This document shows positions 54,526 to 63,334 of a stretch of 64,000 bases of DNA, in pieces; position 1 is the stretch's first letter, and each line of letters starts with the position of its first letter. Origin of the DNA: Amycolatopsis jejuensis (lineage in GTDB: Bacteria > Actinomycetota > Actinomycetes > Mycobacteriales > Pseudonocardiaceae). The stretch spans positions 124,001-188,000 of the forward strand of contig NZ_JNYZ01000015.1 in assembly GCF_000717335.1 (NCBI RefSeq). Reading direction: 5' to 3'. Position numbers and translations under genes: made by a program. Below the pieces are notes generated by a model. The model did no database searches. It was not told the DNA's origin and worked only from the letters and a program-made list of their open reading frames with translations.

Positions 54526-54598
54526 TTTGATCATAGACGCCGCATCGTGCTGAGTTCGACGGCCGGACGCGCCAAGCAAGGGTTATTTTTTGATCAAA
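54526..54598. promoter_or_regulatory. Two operators in the divergent hydrolase/amine oxidase region
   Basis: TTTGATCATA (54526-54535, one mismatch) faces the hydrolase gene, and the perfect TTTGATCAAA (54589-54598) faces the amine oxidase gene. Centres are 63 bp apart, nearly the same as the 65 bp pair at 51136-51210. On the reverse strand TATGAT (54535-54530) inside the first box may be the hydrolase -10. Confidence 0.65.
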
Positions 54599-54697
54599 TT
54601 AGTGCTAGCGTATCGCAGCCCGGCCCCGTTTCGGCGACGTTGGAGCGGGCGGGGTTCGCTCCAGCGGGTATCCGTGTCAGGAAGCTTGAGGGAAGAA

Positions 54698-56083
54698 ATG
54701 ATGGAAGACACCAACAGCGAGATTCTCGACTGCATCGTGGTGGGCGCGGGAGCGGCCGGGCTTACGGCCGCGTCGGTCTTGCACGATGCGGGCAAGACCT
54801 TCGTCGTCCTGGAGGCTCGGGACCGTCTCGGGGGCCGGGCTCACTCGCTCCCGCTCTCGGACGGCACCCCCATCGAGCAGGGCGCGTCTCGGGTGCACGG
54901 TGCGCGGACGCCGACCTGGGACTACGTCATCCGGACCGGCATGGCGACGCATGGTCCGAAGCCCCATGAGCTGGTGAAGCTCTCGACTGCTCGTGAAGAC
55001 GGCACGACCCATCCCCCGTACTTCGGCGGAGGAGAGTGGCGATCCGGCGAGCAGTCCGCCGAGGTCAGCGAAGCGCTGGAGCGTGTTCCGACGGTACTGG
55101 GGCAGCCCGGGCAGGAGGACGTGAGCGTGCTCGACGCTCTGCACCAGAACGGGTTCACCCAGGCGCAGATCGACGCGATCGCTTGGGAGCTCGACGCCTT
55201 CGCGCCGATTCCGATCGACGAGCTGAGTGCCCGCTCGGCCGGCGACGGCTACGCCCTCGGCGCGGAGAACGTCGCGAGCTTCGAGTTCGTGGACGGATAC
55301 TCGGAGTTGTGGAGGAGGATCGCCGAGCCGTTCGCGGACCGCATCCGCCTCGAGAGCCCCGTGACCCGGGTGGAGTGGTCGCCCAACGGCGTCCAAGTGC
55401 ATTCCGCAGGCGGGCAGTTTGCGGCCAGGACGGCGGTTGTCACGTTGCCGCTCGGCGTGTTGCAGGAAGGCAGCGTGACGTTTGAGCCGAGCCTGCCACA
55501 GGCGAAGCAGGAGGCGATCGACGACCTGCGCATGGGGCTGGAGATCAAGCTCGGCGCCGAGTTCCGGCACGCGTTCTGGGAGCCCCGGGTCGGCCTTGTG
55601 AACTCCTTCTTCAATGCCGACTCGGCAATGAATCGGTGGTGGGTGCCGTTCGCACGACGGCCTGGTCCACCCGCGCTCATCGCGTGGACCGGTGCGATTC
55701 ACTCGGCGGCCCTGACGGGCAAGCACGAGGAGCTCGAGGAGGTGTTCATCTCCACGTTGCAGACGATGTTCCCCGAGGTCGACGTCCGTGCCGAGCTGGT
55801 TGCCCTGCACATCGCCGACTGGCCATCGGACCCGTGGGCGCGAGGCGCCGTGAGCATCGCTCCGGTGGGTGCGTACTTCAAGCGCGCCGATCTCGCCGCG
55901 CCGACGGCGCCGTTGCTGTGGGCCGGCGAGGCCAGCTCGATTGACGGCAACGCGGAGAGCGTCCACGGCGCCATCGCGACAGGACGACGCGCCGCCCTCG
56001 ATGCGTTCCATCTCCTGCGCCCGCTGCAGCCGAGCAATCCGGACAGTCGCATCGACTGGTCCTACTTCACGGGGCTGGTCTAG
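54698..56083 (+). CDS. Flavin-containing amine oxidase
   Basis: A 461-residue monoamine-oxidase-fold flavoprotein. The N-terminal Rossmann motif is CIVVGAGAAGLTAASVLHDA with VVLEARDRLGGRAHSL. The C-terminal FAD segment is LLWAGEASSIDGNAESVHGA. It would oxidise a primary or secondary amine to the imine, giving ammonia and aldehyde. ATG 54698 is preceded by GAGGGAAGAA. Its promoter region carries a perfect TTTGATCAAA. A decayed copy of its 3' end lies at 46640-47002. Confidence 0.9.
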   Translation: MMEDTNSEILDCIVVGAGAAGLTAASVLHDAGKTFVVLEARDRLGGRAHSLPLSDGTPIEQGASRVHGARTPTWDYVIRTGMATHGPKPHELVKLSTAREDGTTHPPYFGGGEWRSGEQSAEVSEALERVPTVLGQPGQEDVSVLDALHQNGFTQAQIDAIAWELDAFAPIPIDELSARSAGDGYALGAENVASFEFVDGYSELWRRIAEPFADRIRLESPVTRVEWSPNGVQVHSAGGQFAARTAVVTLPLGVLQEGSVTFEPSLPQAKQEAIDDLRMGLEIKLGAEFRHAFWEPRVGLVNSFFNADSAMNRWWVPFARRPGPPALIAWTGAIHSAALTGKHEELEEVFISTLQTMFPEVDVRAELVALHIADWPSDPWARGAVSIAPVGAYFKRADLAAPTAPLLWAGEASSIDGNAESVHGAIATGRRAALDAFHLLRPLQPSNPDSRIDWSYFTGLV

Positions 56084-56108
56084 CTCTAGAGGCGGTGTTC
56101 GACCCGGC

Positions 56109-56128
56109 GGCCCGGGGGGGGCCGGGCC
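56109..56128 (+). terminator. GC-rich hairpin after amine oxidase
   Basis: GGCCCGG (56109-56115) and CCGGGCC (56122-56128) form a 7-bp stem containing a run of G residues, 25 bp after the amine oxidase stop. There is no T tract, so it is only a probable terminator. Confidence 0.4.
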
Positions 56129-56271
56129 AGCCGCCCCGGTGCCGCGTCCCGGCGTTCGCCAGCTGTAGTTCCTAGGGAGGTTGTTCATACGTGCCGCCTT
56201 GGGGGCTGGCACCGCAGAAGTTCAACGACGACATTTGCGAATCGCCTTCGATGGCGGGGCAAGGAGCAGCC

Positions 56272-56637
56272 ATGACACCTGACCCAGTCCAGATCTACGC
56301 ACTGGCAGACTCGAGTCCCATGGTGCCAATCCCAGGTATCGAGATGCGCGGAGTGTTCGGCCGTGGCGCGTCGATCAACGTCGTTACGATCGAGGCCGGC
56401 GCCATCTTGCCGATGCACCGGCATCCCCACGAGCAACTCGGTGTCGTCCTCGAGGGAATCCTCATCTTGACCACTGAGGACGGCGACCACGAGATCGGCC
56501 CTGACGAGGCCTATGTCGTGCCCGGCAACGTCGAACACGCCGGGACAGCAGGTGAAGGTGGTTGCGTCGTCCTCGACGTGTTCGTTCCGGCGCGCGACGA
56601 GTACCGGGAGGCCGCTGCGCCACCGCGCACCGGCTGA
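56272..56637 (+). CDS. Small cupin-domain protein
   Basis: A 121-residue cupin. Metal ligands are in AGAILPMHRHPHEQLGVVLE and GPDEAYVVPGNVEHAGT. ATG 56272 was chosen for AAGGAG six bases upstream; the frame is open farther left. No operator lies directly before it, so it may be read from the amine oxidase promoter. The specific reaction is unknown. Confidence 0.78.
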   Translation: MTPDPVQIYALADSSPMVPIPGIEMRGVFGRGASINVVTIEAGAILPMHRHPHEQLGVVLEGILILTTEDGDHEIGPDEAYVVPGNVEHAGTAGEGGCVVLDVFVPARDEYREAAAPPRTG

Positions 56638-56819
56638 TCTGGAGTGCCTGTTTGTCAAGGGGCATGGTGAGGTGCCCGTCCCGGCGAGTGGGGCGGGCGC
56701 CTCTGTACTTCGCGTGTCCTGGGTCCGCTGGTGAGCGTGTCGTTGGCGACGCGCGGTCGGACTGACACGAAGATGAACGAGACACGCGGCTTGACAGGTG
56801 ATCCGTGCGGTCTGGCGTC

Positions 56820-57113
56820 AGGCTGGGATCGAGTCGAAGCGGACGGTCATGGCAAGGGCGTTGGCCTGCCTGACGATGTGGCGCGTTGCGGGTTACAGCG
56901 GGCGAAGTAGTCGGCGCCGAGATCGCGGTGGGTGACTTTGTCGGCCAGCACCTGCCAGACCGCGATGACCAGCTTGTGCCTGACGGCGACCAGTGCGCAC
57001 TGGCGGCCGCGGCGGGCGGTGATGCGCCGGTAGTAGACGGCGTAGCAGGAGTCCTTTTGCTTGATCGCGGCCATCGCGGCGGTGACCAGGATCCGTTTGA
57101 GATGTTTAATCAA
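56820..57113 (-). mobile_element. IS110-family transposase C-terminal remnant
   Basis: Reverse-strand frame HLKRILVTAAMAAIKQKDSC, YRRITARRGRQCALVAVRHK and HRDLGADYFARCNPQRAT, then after a shift RHIVRQANALAMTVRFDSIP and a stop. This is the end of an IS110-type (DEDD) transposase. Only about 95 residues remain. TTTAATCAAA (57105-57114), a weak operator-like box, overlaps its left-over start. The stretch 57115-57300 holds no gene I recognise. Confidence 0.6.
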
Positions 57114-57306
57114 ATAATGCGCCGGCCAGCGCGCCCAGGCAAGACTGTCGCCAACCCGTGACCTGACTCCCCCGGCCCGCCGTCACACCGGCCGCGCCGA
57201 CAAGCCTTTAGTCCCACCTGATCAGGGTCTATCGCCCTTCGGAAGGACTGGATACCGCAGCCGTCCCCGCTGGCACACCAGTCCTCACCACCCCAGCCCG
57301 CGACTC

Positions 57307-57354
57307 TTGCGGACACTACTCGAAGGTTGTAGTCTACTGTCACTTTTGATCAAT
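57307..57354 (+). promoter_or_regulatory. Promoter with TTTGATCAAT operator before monooxygenase operon
   Basis: TTGCGG (57307-57312), 17 bp, TAGTCT (57330-57335), then TTTGATCAAT (57345-57354) beginning 10 nt after the -10. The geometry is the same as at 29375-29422 and 51162-51210. The operon start codon is 46 bp farther on. Confidence 0.7.
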
Positions 57355-57399
57355 ATTGCATTTGCAGGCTCCCGCCGCGGAACGAAAGTAGGTAACGCT

Positions 57400-58551
57400 G
57401 TGACGCTCACGGAAACGGAGCCGGCGACAGAGGCACTCGAGCAGGCCCGCGCGCTCCACCCGATCCTGGCCGGGCGGGCACCCGACGTGGACACGTTGGG
57501 GAGGGTGCCGAAGGAATCAATGGATGCGTTGCGCTCCACCGGTCTGCTCACCCTGCAGAAGCCGCGGCGGTTCGGCGGTCCCGGCGGGTCGCTGAGCACG
57601 GCGCTCCGGGTCAGCCGGGAACTGGGCAGCGCGTGCCTGTCCACCGCGTGGCTGCACGGTGTCCTCTCCGGCGACCTCCTGTTCGTCTCCCTCTTCCCGC
57701 TCGAGGTGCAGGAGGAGGTGTACGCCGACCCGAGCCCGGTAGTGGCGAGCGTCATCCGCACCGGCGGCGGCCAGGTCACGCCGGTCAAGGGCGGGTTCCG
57801 CGTCCAGGGCGTCGAAGGCCGGTTCTGCAGCGGCGTGGAACATTCCGGCTGGGTGGTCATCGGGCATGGCGTGGAGGGCCCCGAAGGCCGGCTCTACCTC
57901 TTGCCCCGCAGCGATGTCCGGACCCTCGACGACTGGCAGACCGCCGGGATGCGTGGCACCGAAAGCAAGAGCATCCGCATCGAGGACGCCTTTGTGCCGG
58001 AAGCCCGTGCCCTGCCTGCGCACGTCGTCTTCGACGGCACCGCCCCCGGCGCGGCGGCCCTCGGCGAGCCGTACTACCAGCGCAGCCTCGAAGTCGTGGC
58101 GCCGTACACGCTGGTGGGCGCGGCCTTGGGCGGCGGGTTCGCAGCGATCGAAGCGGCGCGGACGGCCCTGGCCGGCCGGATCGGCGGCGCCTCGGCCGAT
58201 CGCCTTCCCCCGCGGGAGGAAGCCATCGCCGTGCAGATCGCCGCGTCGGCCCAGCAACTCGAAGCCGCGTATGCGCACGTGCTCAATGCCGCCGAAGCAC
58301 TGGATGCCGATCCGGGCCGCACCGATTTGTCGGCGCTGGAGCTCGCTCATCCGGTGGCCGACTGCGCGTTTGCCGCGCAGACCGCGCGCAAGGTGGTCAA
58401 CGACGTCTTCGCGATGAGCGGCGGGTCGGCCATCTACAATTCCTCGCCGATCCAACGGTGGTGGCGCGACGTCAACTGCGCCTGCCAGCACGTGTACTTC
58501 ACCTGGTACCCGGCCATCACCCGCGTCGGCCGCGTGATGGTGCAGGCGTAG
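57400..58551 (+). CDS. Acyl-CoA dehydrogenase-fold flavin-dependent monooxygenase
   Basis: A 383-residue HsaA-like protein: LRSTGLLTLQKPRRFGGPGG, the middle-domain WQTAGMRGTESKSIRIEDAF, and the C-terminal MSGGSAIYNSSPIQRWWRDV then HVYFTW, typical of the monooxygenase rather than dehydrogenase branch (the dehydrogenase catalytic Glu region is not recognisable). GTG start at 57400. The flavin reductase at 42907 is the best partner in the same putative regulon. It heads an operon with the next genes. Confidence 0.8.
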   Translation: MTLTETEPATEALEQARALHPILAGRAPDVDTLGRVPKESMDALRSTGLLTLQKPRRFGGPGGSLSTALRVSRELGSACLSTAWLHGVLSGDLLFVSLFPLEVQEEVYADPSPVVASVIRTGGGQVTPVKGGFRVQGVEGRFCSGVEHSGWVVIGHGVEGPEGRLYLLPRSDVRTLDDWQTAGMRGTESKSIRIEDAFVPEARALPAHVVFDGTAPGAAALGEPYYQRSLEVVAPYTLVGAALGGGFAAIEAARTALAGRIGGASADRLPPREEAIAVQIAASAQQLEAAYAHVLNAAEALDADPGRTDLSALELAHPVADCAFAAQTARKVVNDVFAMSGGSAIYNSSPIQRWWRDVNCACQHVYFTWYPAITRVGRVMVQA

Positions 58552-59442
58552 ATGGGTTCCCCGCTCGGCTTCGTCGGCCTCGGCGACATGGGACTGCCCA
58601 TGGTGCACCGGTTGGTGCGGGCCGGTCATGACGTCGCAGTCCACGACGTCCGCGCCGAGGCCGTCGCCGACGCCGTCCAGGCAGGCGCCACCGCGGCCGG
58701 TTCGGCACGCAATGCCGCCGCGGGAAGCGAAATCGTCTTCACCTGCCTGCCCACCGAGCGAGCCGTGCGCGCCGTCGTCCTCGACCCGGAAACCGGCTTG
58801 GCCGCGGGGATGGCGCCGGGAAGCATCCTCGTCGAAACGTCCACCGTGCCCGTCGAATTCGCACGCGAGATCGCGGACGGGCTCGGCCGCCGAGGGGTCG
58901 CCGTCCTCGATGCTCCGTTCCTTCCGGCGAGCATCGAGGACGGCGCAGTCACCTTCCTCGTGGGCGGTGCCGAGGCGACGCTCGAACGCGCGCGGGAAGC
59001 GTTGTCCGGGATCGGCGACCGGATCGTCCATCTCGGCCCGCACGGGGCCGGGGCGGCCGCGAAAATGGCGATCCAGTACGCCGGGATCTGCAATCTGGTA
59101 GCTGCCGCCGAGGCGGCGTTCCTCGCCCGTGCCCTGGGCGTCGACCTCGAACGGCTCGTCGATCTCGTGTCCGGGACCACGGCGGACAGTGCGGTGTTCG
59201 GGGTCGCGGCCGACGGGGTGCGGCGCGGGGCGCGTGACGTCCCCGAGGGCGGCAAGCTGGGCATTCTGGCCAAGGACATCGACATGTGTGTGCAGGCCGC
59301 TCGCGAGGCGGGCACCTCGCACGGCATGGCCGACGCGTCCGACGCGGTGTTCTCCGAAGCACTCCGCCGAGGCTGGGCCGACCGGAGCTTCCACGCCGTC
59401 TTCGCGCTTCTCGAGCATCCGGGTTCTCCCGGGAAAAACTGA
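58552..59442 (+). CDS. 3-hydroxyisobutyrate dehydrogenase-family oxidoreductase
   Basis: A 296-residue beta-hydroxyacid dehydrogenase. NAD(P) motif GFVGLGDMGLPMVHRLVRAG, substrate loop DAPFLPASIEDGAVTFLVGG, and the catalytic Lys in AGAAAKMAIQYAG. The usual Asn pair after the Lys (K-x2-N-N) is replaced by Gln-Tyr, so the substrate may differ from a simple hydroxyacid; imine reductases also belong here. The ATG abuts the previous stop. Confidence 0.85.
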   Translation: MGSPLGFVGLGDMGLPMVHRLVRAGHDVAVHDVRAEAVADAVQAGATAAGSARNAAAGSEIVFTCLPTERAVRAVVLDPETGLAAGMAPGSILVETSTVPVEFAREIADGLGRRGVAVLDAPFLPASIEDGAVTFLVGGAEATLERAREALSGIGDRIVHLGPHGAGAAAKMAIQYAGICNLVAAAEAAFLARALGVDLERLVDLVSGTTADSAVFGVAADGVRRGARDVPEGGKLGILAKDIDMCVQAAREAGTSHGMADASDAVFSEALRRGWADRSFHAVFALLEHPGSPGKN

Positions 59443-59500
59443 TTCGTCCGACCGTGGTCCGCCACGGCGAGCCGCCCGGCGGCTCCTCTGAGCGAGGTGA

Positions 59501-61552
59501 ATGAGTACCATGCAGCACAACGAAGTGTTCGCCGTCGACGTCGGCGGGACTTTCACCGACTTCGTCCTGCGGGACCCGGTCACCGGCGCGATCCGGGTGA
59601 CGAAGTCGCCGACCACTCCCCAGTCCCCCGCGGACGGCGTGCTGCGCGCCATCGGGAAGTCCGGAATGGACCTGGCCGACGCCGGTCAGTTCTTCCACGG
59701 CACCACGCTCGGCCTGAACACCGCACTGGAACGCAAGGGCGCACGCGTCGGGCTCATCACCACCGGCGGCTTCCGCGACGTCCTCGAGATCGGCCGGATG
59801 GACTGGCCGATGTACCAGCTGCACTGGAATCAGCCGCCGCCGTTCGTGCCGCGGTCGCTGCGCCGGGACGTACCCGAACGCGTCGACGCGAAGGGCGAGA
59901 TTCTGGTCGAACTCGACGAGGACGCCGTACGCGCCGCTCTCGACGAACTCGTCTCCGAGGGCGCCGAGTCCATTGCCGTGTGCTTCCTCCACGCGTACGC
60001 GAATCCGGCCCACGAACGCCAAGTCGGCGCCATCCTTGCCGAGTCCTATCCCGGCCTCTCCTACACCCTTTCCCATGAGCTGACGAAGGAATACCGCGAG
60101 TGGGAGCGGACGATGACCACCGCGGTCAACGCCTCGATCAAGCCACGGATGGCGGCCTATTTCGCCGACCTCGAAAAGCGCACCGCGGACGGCGGTTTCA
60201 CCGGCGCACTCCTGGTCACCCGGTGCGACGGCGGCGTCATGTCACCGGACGAGGCCAGCCACAACTGCGTCCGCACCCTCATCTCCGGTCCGGCGAGCGG
60301 GGTCATGGGCGCGGCCGAAATCGCGCGGCTGACCGGAATCGACAACGTGATCGCCTGCGACATGGGCGGGACGAGTTTCGACGCCGGGCTCGTGCTGGGC
60401 GGGGAGCCGACGCTGAAACCCGTCAGCGAGATCGAGGAACTGCCGCTCCTGGTCCCGGTCGTCGACCTGACCGCGATCGGCGCAGGCGGCGGCTCGATCG
60501 CGTGGATCGACGACGGTGGTGCCCTGAGCGTCGGCCCGCAGAGCGCCGGAGCCGAGCCGGGGCCGATCTGCTACGGAAAGGGCGGCCAGGACCCGACCTT
60601 CACCGACGCCGCACTCGTCACCGGGCTGCTCGGCCCGGCGAACTTCCTGGCCGGTGATTTCGACGTCGACCTCGACGGCGCGCGGGACGGGATCGCGAAG
60701 CAGATAGCCGAACCGCTGGGGATCGGCACCGAGGACGCCGCGAGCGGAATCGTCGAGCTGACCGAAGCCAAGATGGCCGCGATGCTCGAAGACATCACGG
60801 TCGGCCGGGGACACGACGTCCGCGACTTCGCCCTGCTGGCCTACGGCGGCAACGGGCCGCTCGTCGCCTGTGCGCTGGCCTCGCGCGTGGGCGTGGGCAA
60901 GGTCGTCATCCCGCCGTCGCCGGGAACCTTCTCGGCGTGGGGCATGCTGACCCTCGACGTAGTCACCGACGTGGCCCTCACGCGCCAGAGCGAGCTTTCC
61001 GAACTCACCAGCGAAACCCTCACCGAGATCTTCACCCAGCTGGAGACGTCGGCCACCACTTCGCTTGCCGAGCAAGGGGTTCCGGCCGACCACCACGAGC
61101 TCAACCGCTTCCTCGACATGCGGTACGGCAGCCAGGGGCACACCTTGCAGGTCCCGCTCGAGTCCACTCAGGACTCCCCGGAGACCATCCGTGCCCGGTT
61201 CGAGGAACAGCACCGCCAGACGTACGGCTTCACCACCCCGGACCCGGTCGTGGTCGTGACCATGCGGGTCCGCTCGGTCGGCAGGCTCGACCGGCCGCCG
61301 ATGGAAAAGCTCGCCCTCCCGGAGCGACCGGGCATGATCGTGCCGAAGTCCGTCCGCCGCGCGGTGCACCGCGAAAGCGGCGGGGAGTTCGCTTGGGACG
61401 TCTACGATCGCTCAGCCATCGTGCGCGGCGCGCGCATCGCCGGTCCGGCCTTCGTCGAAGAACCCACCGCGACCACGGTCGTCCCGCCCGGCTGGGGTGC
61501 CGAGACCGACGAGATCGGCAACCTCATCATCACGAAGGAGAGCGCGACGTGA
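59501..61552 (+). CDS. hyuA: Hydantoinase/oxoprolinase A subunit
   Basis: A complete 683-residue HyuA: VFAVDVGGTFTDFVLRDPVT, HGTTLGLNTALERKGARVGL, IACDMGGTSFDAGLVLGGEP and IGAGGGSIAWIDDGG in order, with the C-terminal oxoprolinase segment. It couples ATP use to opening of a cyclic amide. A GAGCGAGG ribosome site precedes the ATG, after a small GAGCCGCC/GGCGGCTC hairpin (59468-59485). HyuB overlaps by GTGA. A fragment of a sister copy is at 51213. Confidence 0.93.
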   Translation: MSTMQHNEVFAVDVGGTFTDFVLRDPVTGAIRVTKSPTTPQSPADGVLRAIGKSGMDLADAGQFFHGTTLGLNTALERKGARVGLITTGGFRDVLEIGRMDWPMYQLHWNQPPPFVPRSLRRDVPERVDAKGEILVELDEDAVRAALDELVSEGAESIAVCFLHAYANPAHERQVGAILAESYPGLSYTLSHELTKEYREWERTMTTAVNASIKPRMAAYFADLEKRTADGGFTGALLVTRCDGGVMSPDEASHNCVRTLISGPASGVMGAAEIARLTGIDNVIACDMGGTSFDAGLVLGGEPTLKPVSEIEELPLLVPVVDLTAIGAGGGSIAWIDDGGALSVGPQSAGAEPGPICYGKGGQDPTFTDAALVTGLLGPANFLAGDFDVDLDGARDGIAKQIAEPLGIGTEDAASGIVELTEAKMAAMLEDITVGRGHDVRDFALLAYGGNGPLVACALASRVGVGKVVIPPSPGTFSAWGMLTLDVVTDVALTRQSELSELTSETLTEIFTQLETSATTSLAEQGVPADHHELNRFLDMRYGSQGHTLQVPLESTQDSPETIRARFEEQHRQTYGFTTPDPVVVVTMRVRSVGRLDRPPMEKLALPERPGMIVPKSVRRAVHRESGGEFAWDVYDRSAIVRGARIAGPAFVEEPTATTVVPPGWGAETDEIGNLIITKESAT

Positions 61553-63297
61553 CTGCCCTCAGCGAGACAACGAGCCTGGACCCGGTCACGTTCGCGGTGA
61601 TCCGGAACGGGCTGACCGCCGCCGTCCGCGAGATGTTCACCGTCTTCAAGCGGACGACCACATTCCCGGGGCTCTACGAGTACAACGACTTCGGCATGTC
61701 GCTCTACGACGCCGACCTCAACATGCTCGCCGACGCACCGGGCCTGCCCATTTTCGTGGGTTCGCTCGATGCCGCGCTGCGCGACTCGATCGCCGTCCTC
61801 GGCGGGCCCGAAGCCCTGCACCCGGGCGACATCATCGTGAACAACCATCCGTTCCTCACCGGCGGCCATCCGCCCGACGCCGCGGTGGTGCAGCCGGTCT
61901 TCTTCGAGGGCGAAATCATTGCCTACAGCGTGCTTCGCGCGCACATGGGCGATGTCGGGTCCATGACTCCGTACCCGTCCAGCTCCACCGAAATGTGGCA
62001 GGAAGGAACCATCTATCCCGCGGTCAAGCTCTACCGGGCCGGCGAGCTGAACGAAGAGTTCCTGCGCATGGTCCGGGTGAACTCCCGGATGCCGAACGAA
62101 ACAGCGGGCAACTTCCTCGCCGCCGCCGGTGCTCTGCGAGCCTGCAGCCGTAAGCTGCTGACCATCGTCGAGCGCTACGGTCTCGACCGTTACCGCGCCG
62201 CCAACGCGGAACTGCTCGACCAGGGCGAGCGAGCGGCCAGGGCCGCGATCGCGCGGATTCCCGACGGGAACTACGTCTTCGAAGACTACCTGGACAACGA
62301 CGGCGTCGACCTCAGCCCGATCAAGCTGCGTTGCACGGTCACGATCGACGGCAGCGACGTGACCATCGACTTCACCGGCTCGGACCCCACCCGAACCGGC
62401 CCGCTCAACTGCCCGTTGCCCTACACGGTCACCGCTGCCCGGTTCGCACTGAAGCGCATCACGACTCCCGAACGCCTGGCCAACTCCGGCGAACACCGCA
62501 TGCTCACCGTCATCGCACCGGAAAACACCGTCTGCAACCCGCAACCACCGGCTCCCACCTTCCTCGGTGCGTGGACGTGTTTCCGGATCAGCGACATGAT
62601 CGTGCACGCCCTCGCCCAGGCCGCGGACGGCTGGATTCCCGCCCAGAACGGCGGCGACTCCTGCTCGGTCGGCGGGCTGGTGTTCGACCCCTGGACCGGC
62701 AAACCCGACTTCTTCACCGCCATGAGCGGCCTCGGCTACGGCGGCCTGCAGGGCCACGACGGCATGGACTCGCGCATCCACCCGACGCTCGCCGGCGGCC
62801 CGACCATCCCGGTGGAAATGGTCGAGCAGCGCACCGCGGTGCGCTGCCACCGGTTCGAGCTCGCGCCCGATTCCGGCGGACCGGGCGAGTTCCGCGGCGG
62901 CCTGAGCGTCACCCAGGAATGGGAGCTGCTCTGCCGGGGACAGATGACGATCACCGCGGAGAAATCGGAAGCCTCGACCGTGCTCGGGCTCGCCGGCGGC
63001 GAATCTCCCCCGTACCGGAACTCCGTCCGGATGATCTCGAAGGGCCGCGAAACGCGGACCTTCGGCAAGGCGGACGTCCAGGCGAACCCGGGCGACATCT
63101 TCCTGCTCGCTCCAGCCGGAGGCGGCGGCTACGGAAATCCGCTGCACCGTGATCCGCAAGCGGTGGCGCGGGACGTCCGTGAAGGCTACGTGTCCCGCAA
63201 GTGTGCCCACGACGCATATGGCGTGGTCCTGGACGCCGACGGCAAGGTCGCCGAGAAGGCGACGATCGCACACCGGAAAGCGAAACTCGCCGGGTGA
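61549..63297 (+). CDS. hyuB: Hydantoinase/oxoprolinase B subunit
   Basis: A 582-residue HyuB: SLDPVTFAVIRNGLTAAVRE, GDIIVNNHPFLTGGHPPDAA, RMPNETAGNFLAAAGALRAC, and the C-terminal FRGGLSVTQEWELLCRG with APAGGGGYGNPLHRDP. GTG start with GAAGGAG, overlapping hyuA. Together with HyuA it would hydrolyse an imide or lactam formed in the pathway. Confidence 0.93.
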   Translation: MTALSETTSLDPVTFAVIRNGLTAAVREMFTVFKRTTTFPGLYEYNDFGMSLYDADLNMLADAPGLPIFVGSLDAALRDSIAVLGGPEALHPGDIIVNNHPFLTGGHPPDAAVVQPVFFEGEIIAYSVLRAHMGDVGSMTPYPSSSTEMWQEGTIYPAVKLYRAGELNEEFLRMVRVNSRMPNETAGNFLAAAGALRACSRKLLTIVERYGLDRYRAANAELLDQGERAARAAIARIPDGNYVFEDYLDNDGVDLSPIKLRCTVTIDGSDVTIDFTGSDPTRTGPLNCPLPYTVTAARFALKRITTPERLANSGEHRMLTVIAPENTVCNPQPPAPTFLGAWTCFRISDMIVHALAQAADGWIPAQNGGDSCSVGGLVFDPWTGKPDFFTAMSGLGYGGLQGHDGMDSRIHPTLAGGPTIPVEMVEQRTAVRCHRFELAPDSGGPGEFRGGLSVTQEWELLCRGQMTITAEKSEASTVLGLAGGESPPYRNSVRMISKGRETRTFGKADVQANPGDIFLLAPAGGGGYGNPLHRDPQAVARDVREGYVSRKCAHDAYGVVLDADGKVAEKATIAHRKAKLAG

Positions 63298-63334
63298 CCA
63301 GGTTTCCTCGCCCGAATCGAACAGGAAGGTGACC

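Noticed and set aside
56121..56128. The G-run near 56113-56121 as a quadruplex or error hot spot
   Set aside because: It is part of a short GC stem after the amine oxidase stop; nothing further supports a special role.
57105..57114. TTTAATCAAA as a full member of the operator series
   Set aside because: The mismatch breaks the central GATC and it overlaps an IS110 remnant; kept only as a weak box.
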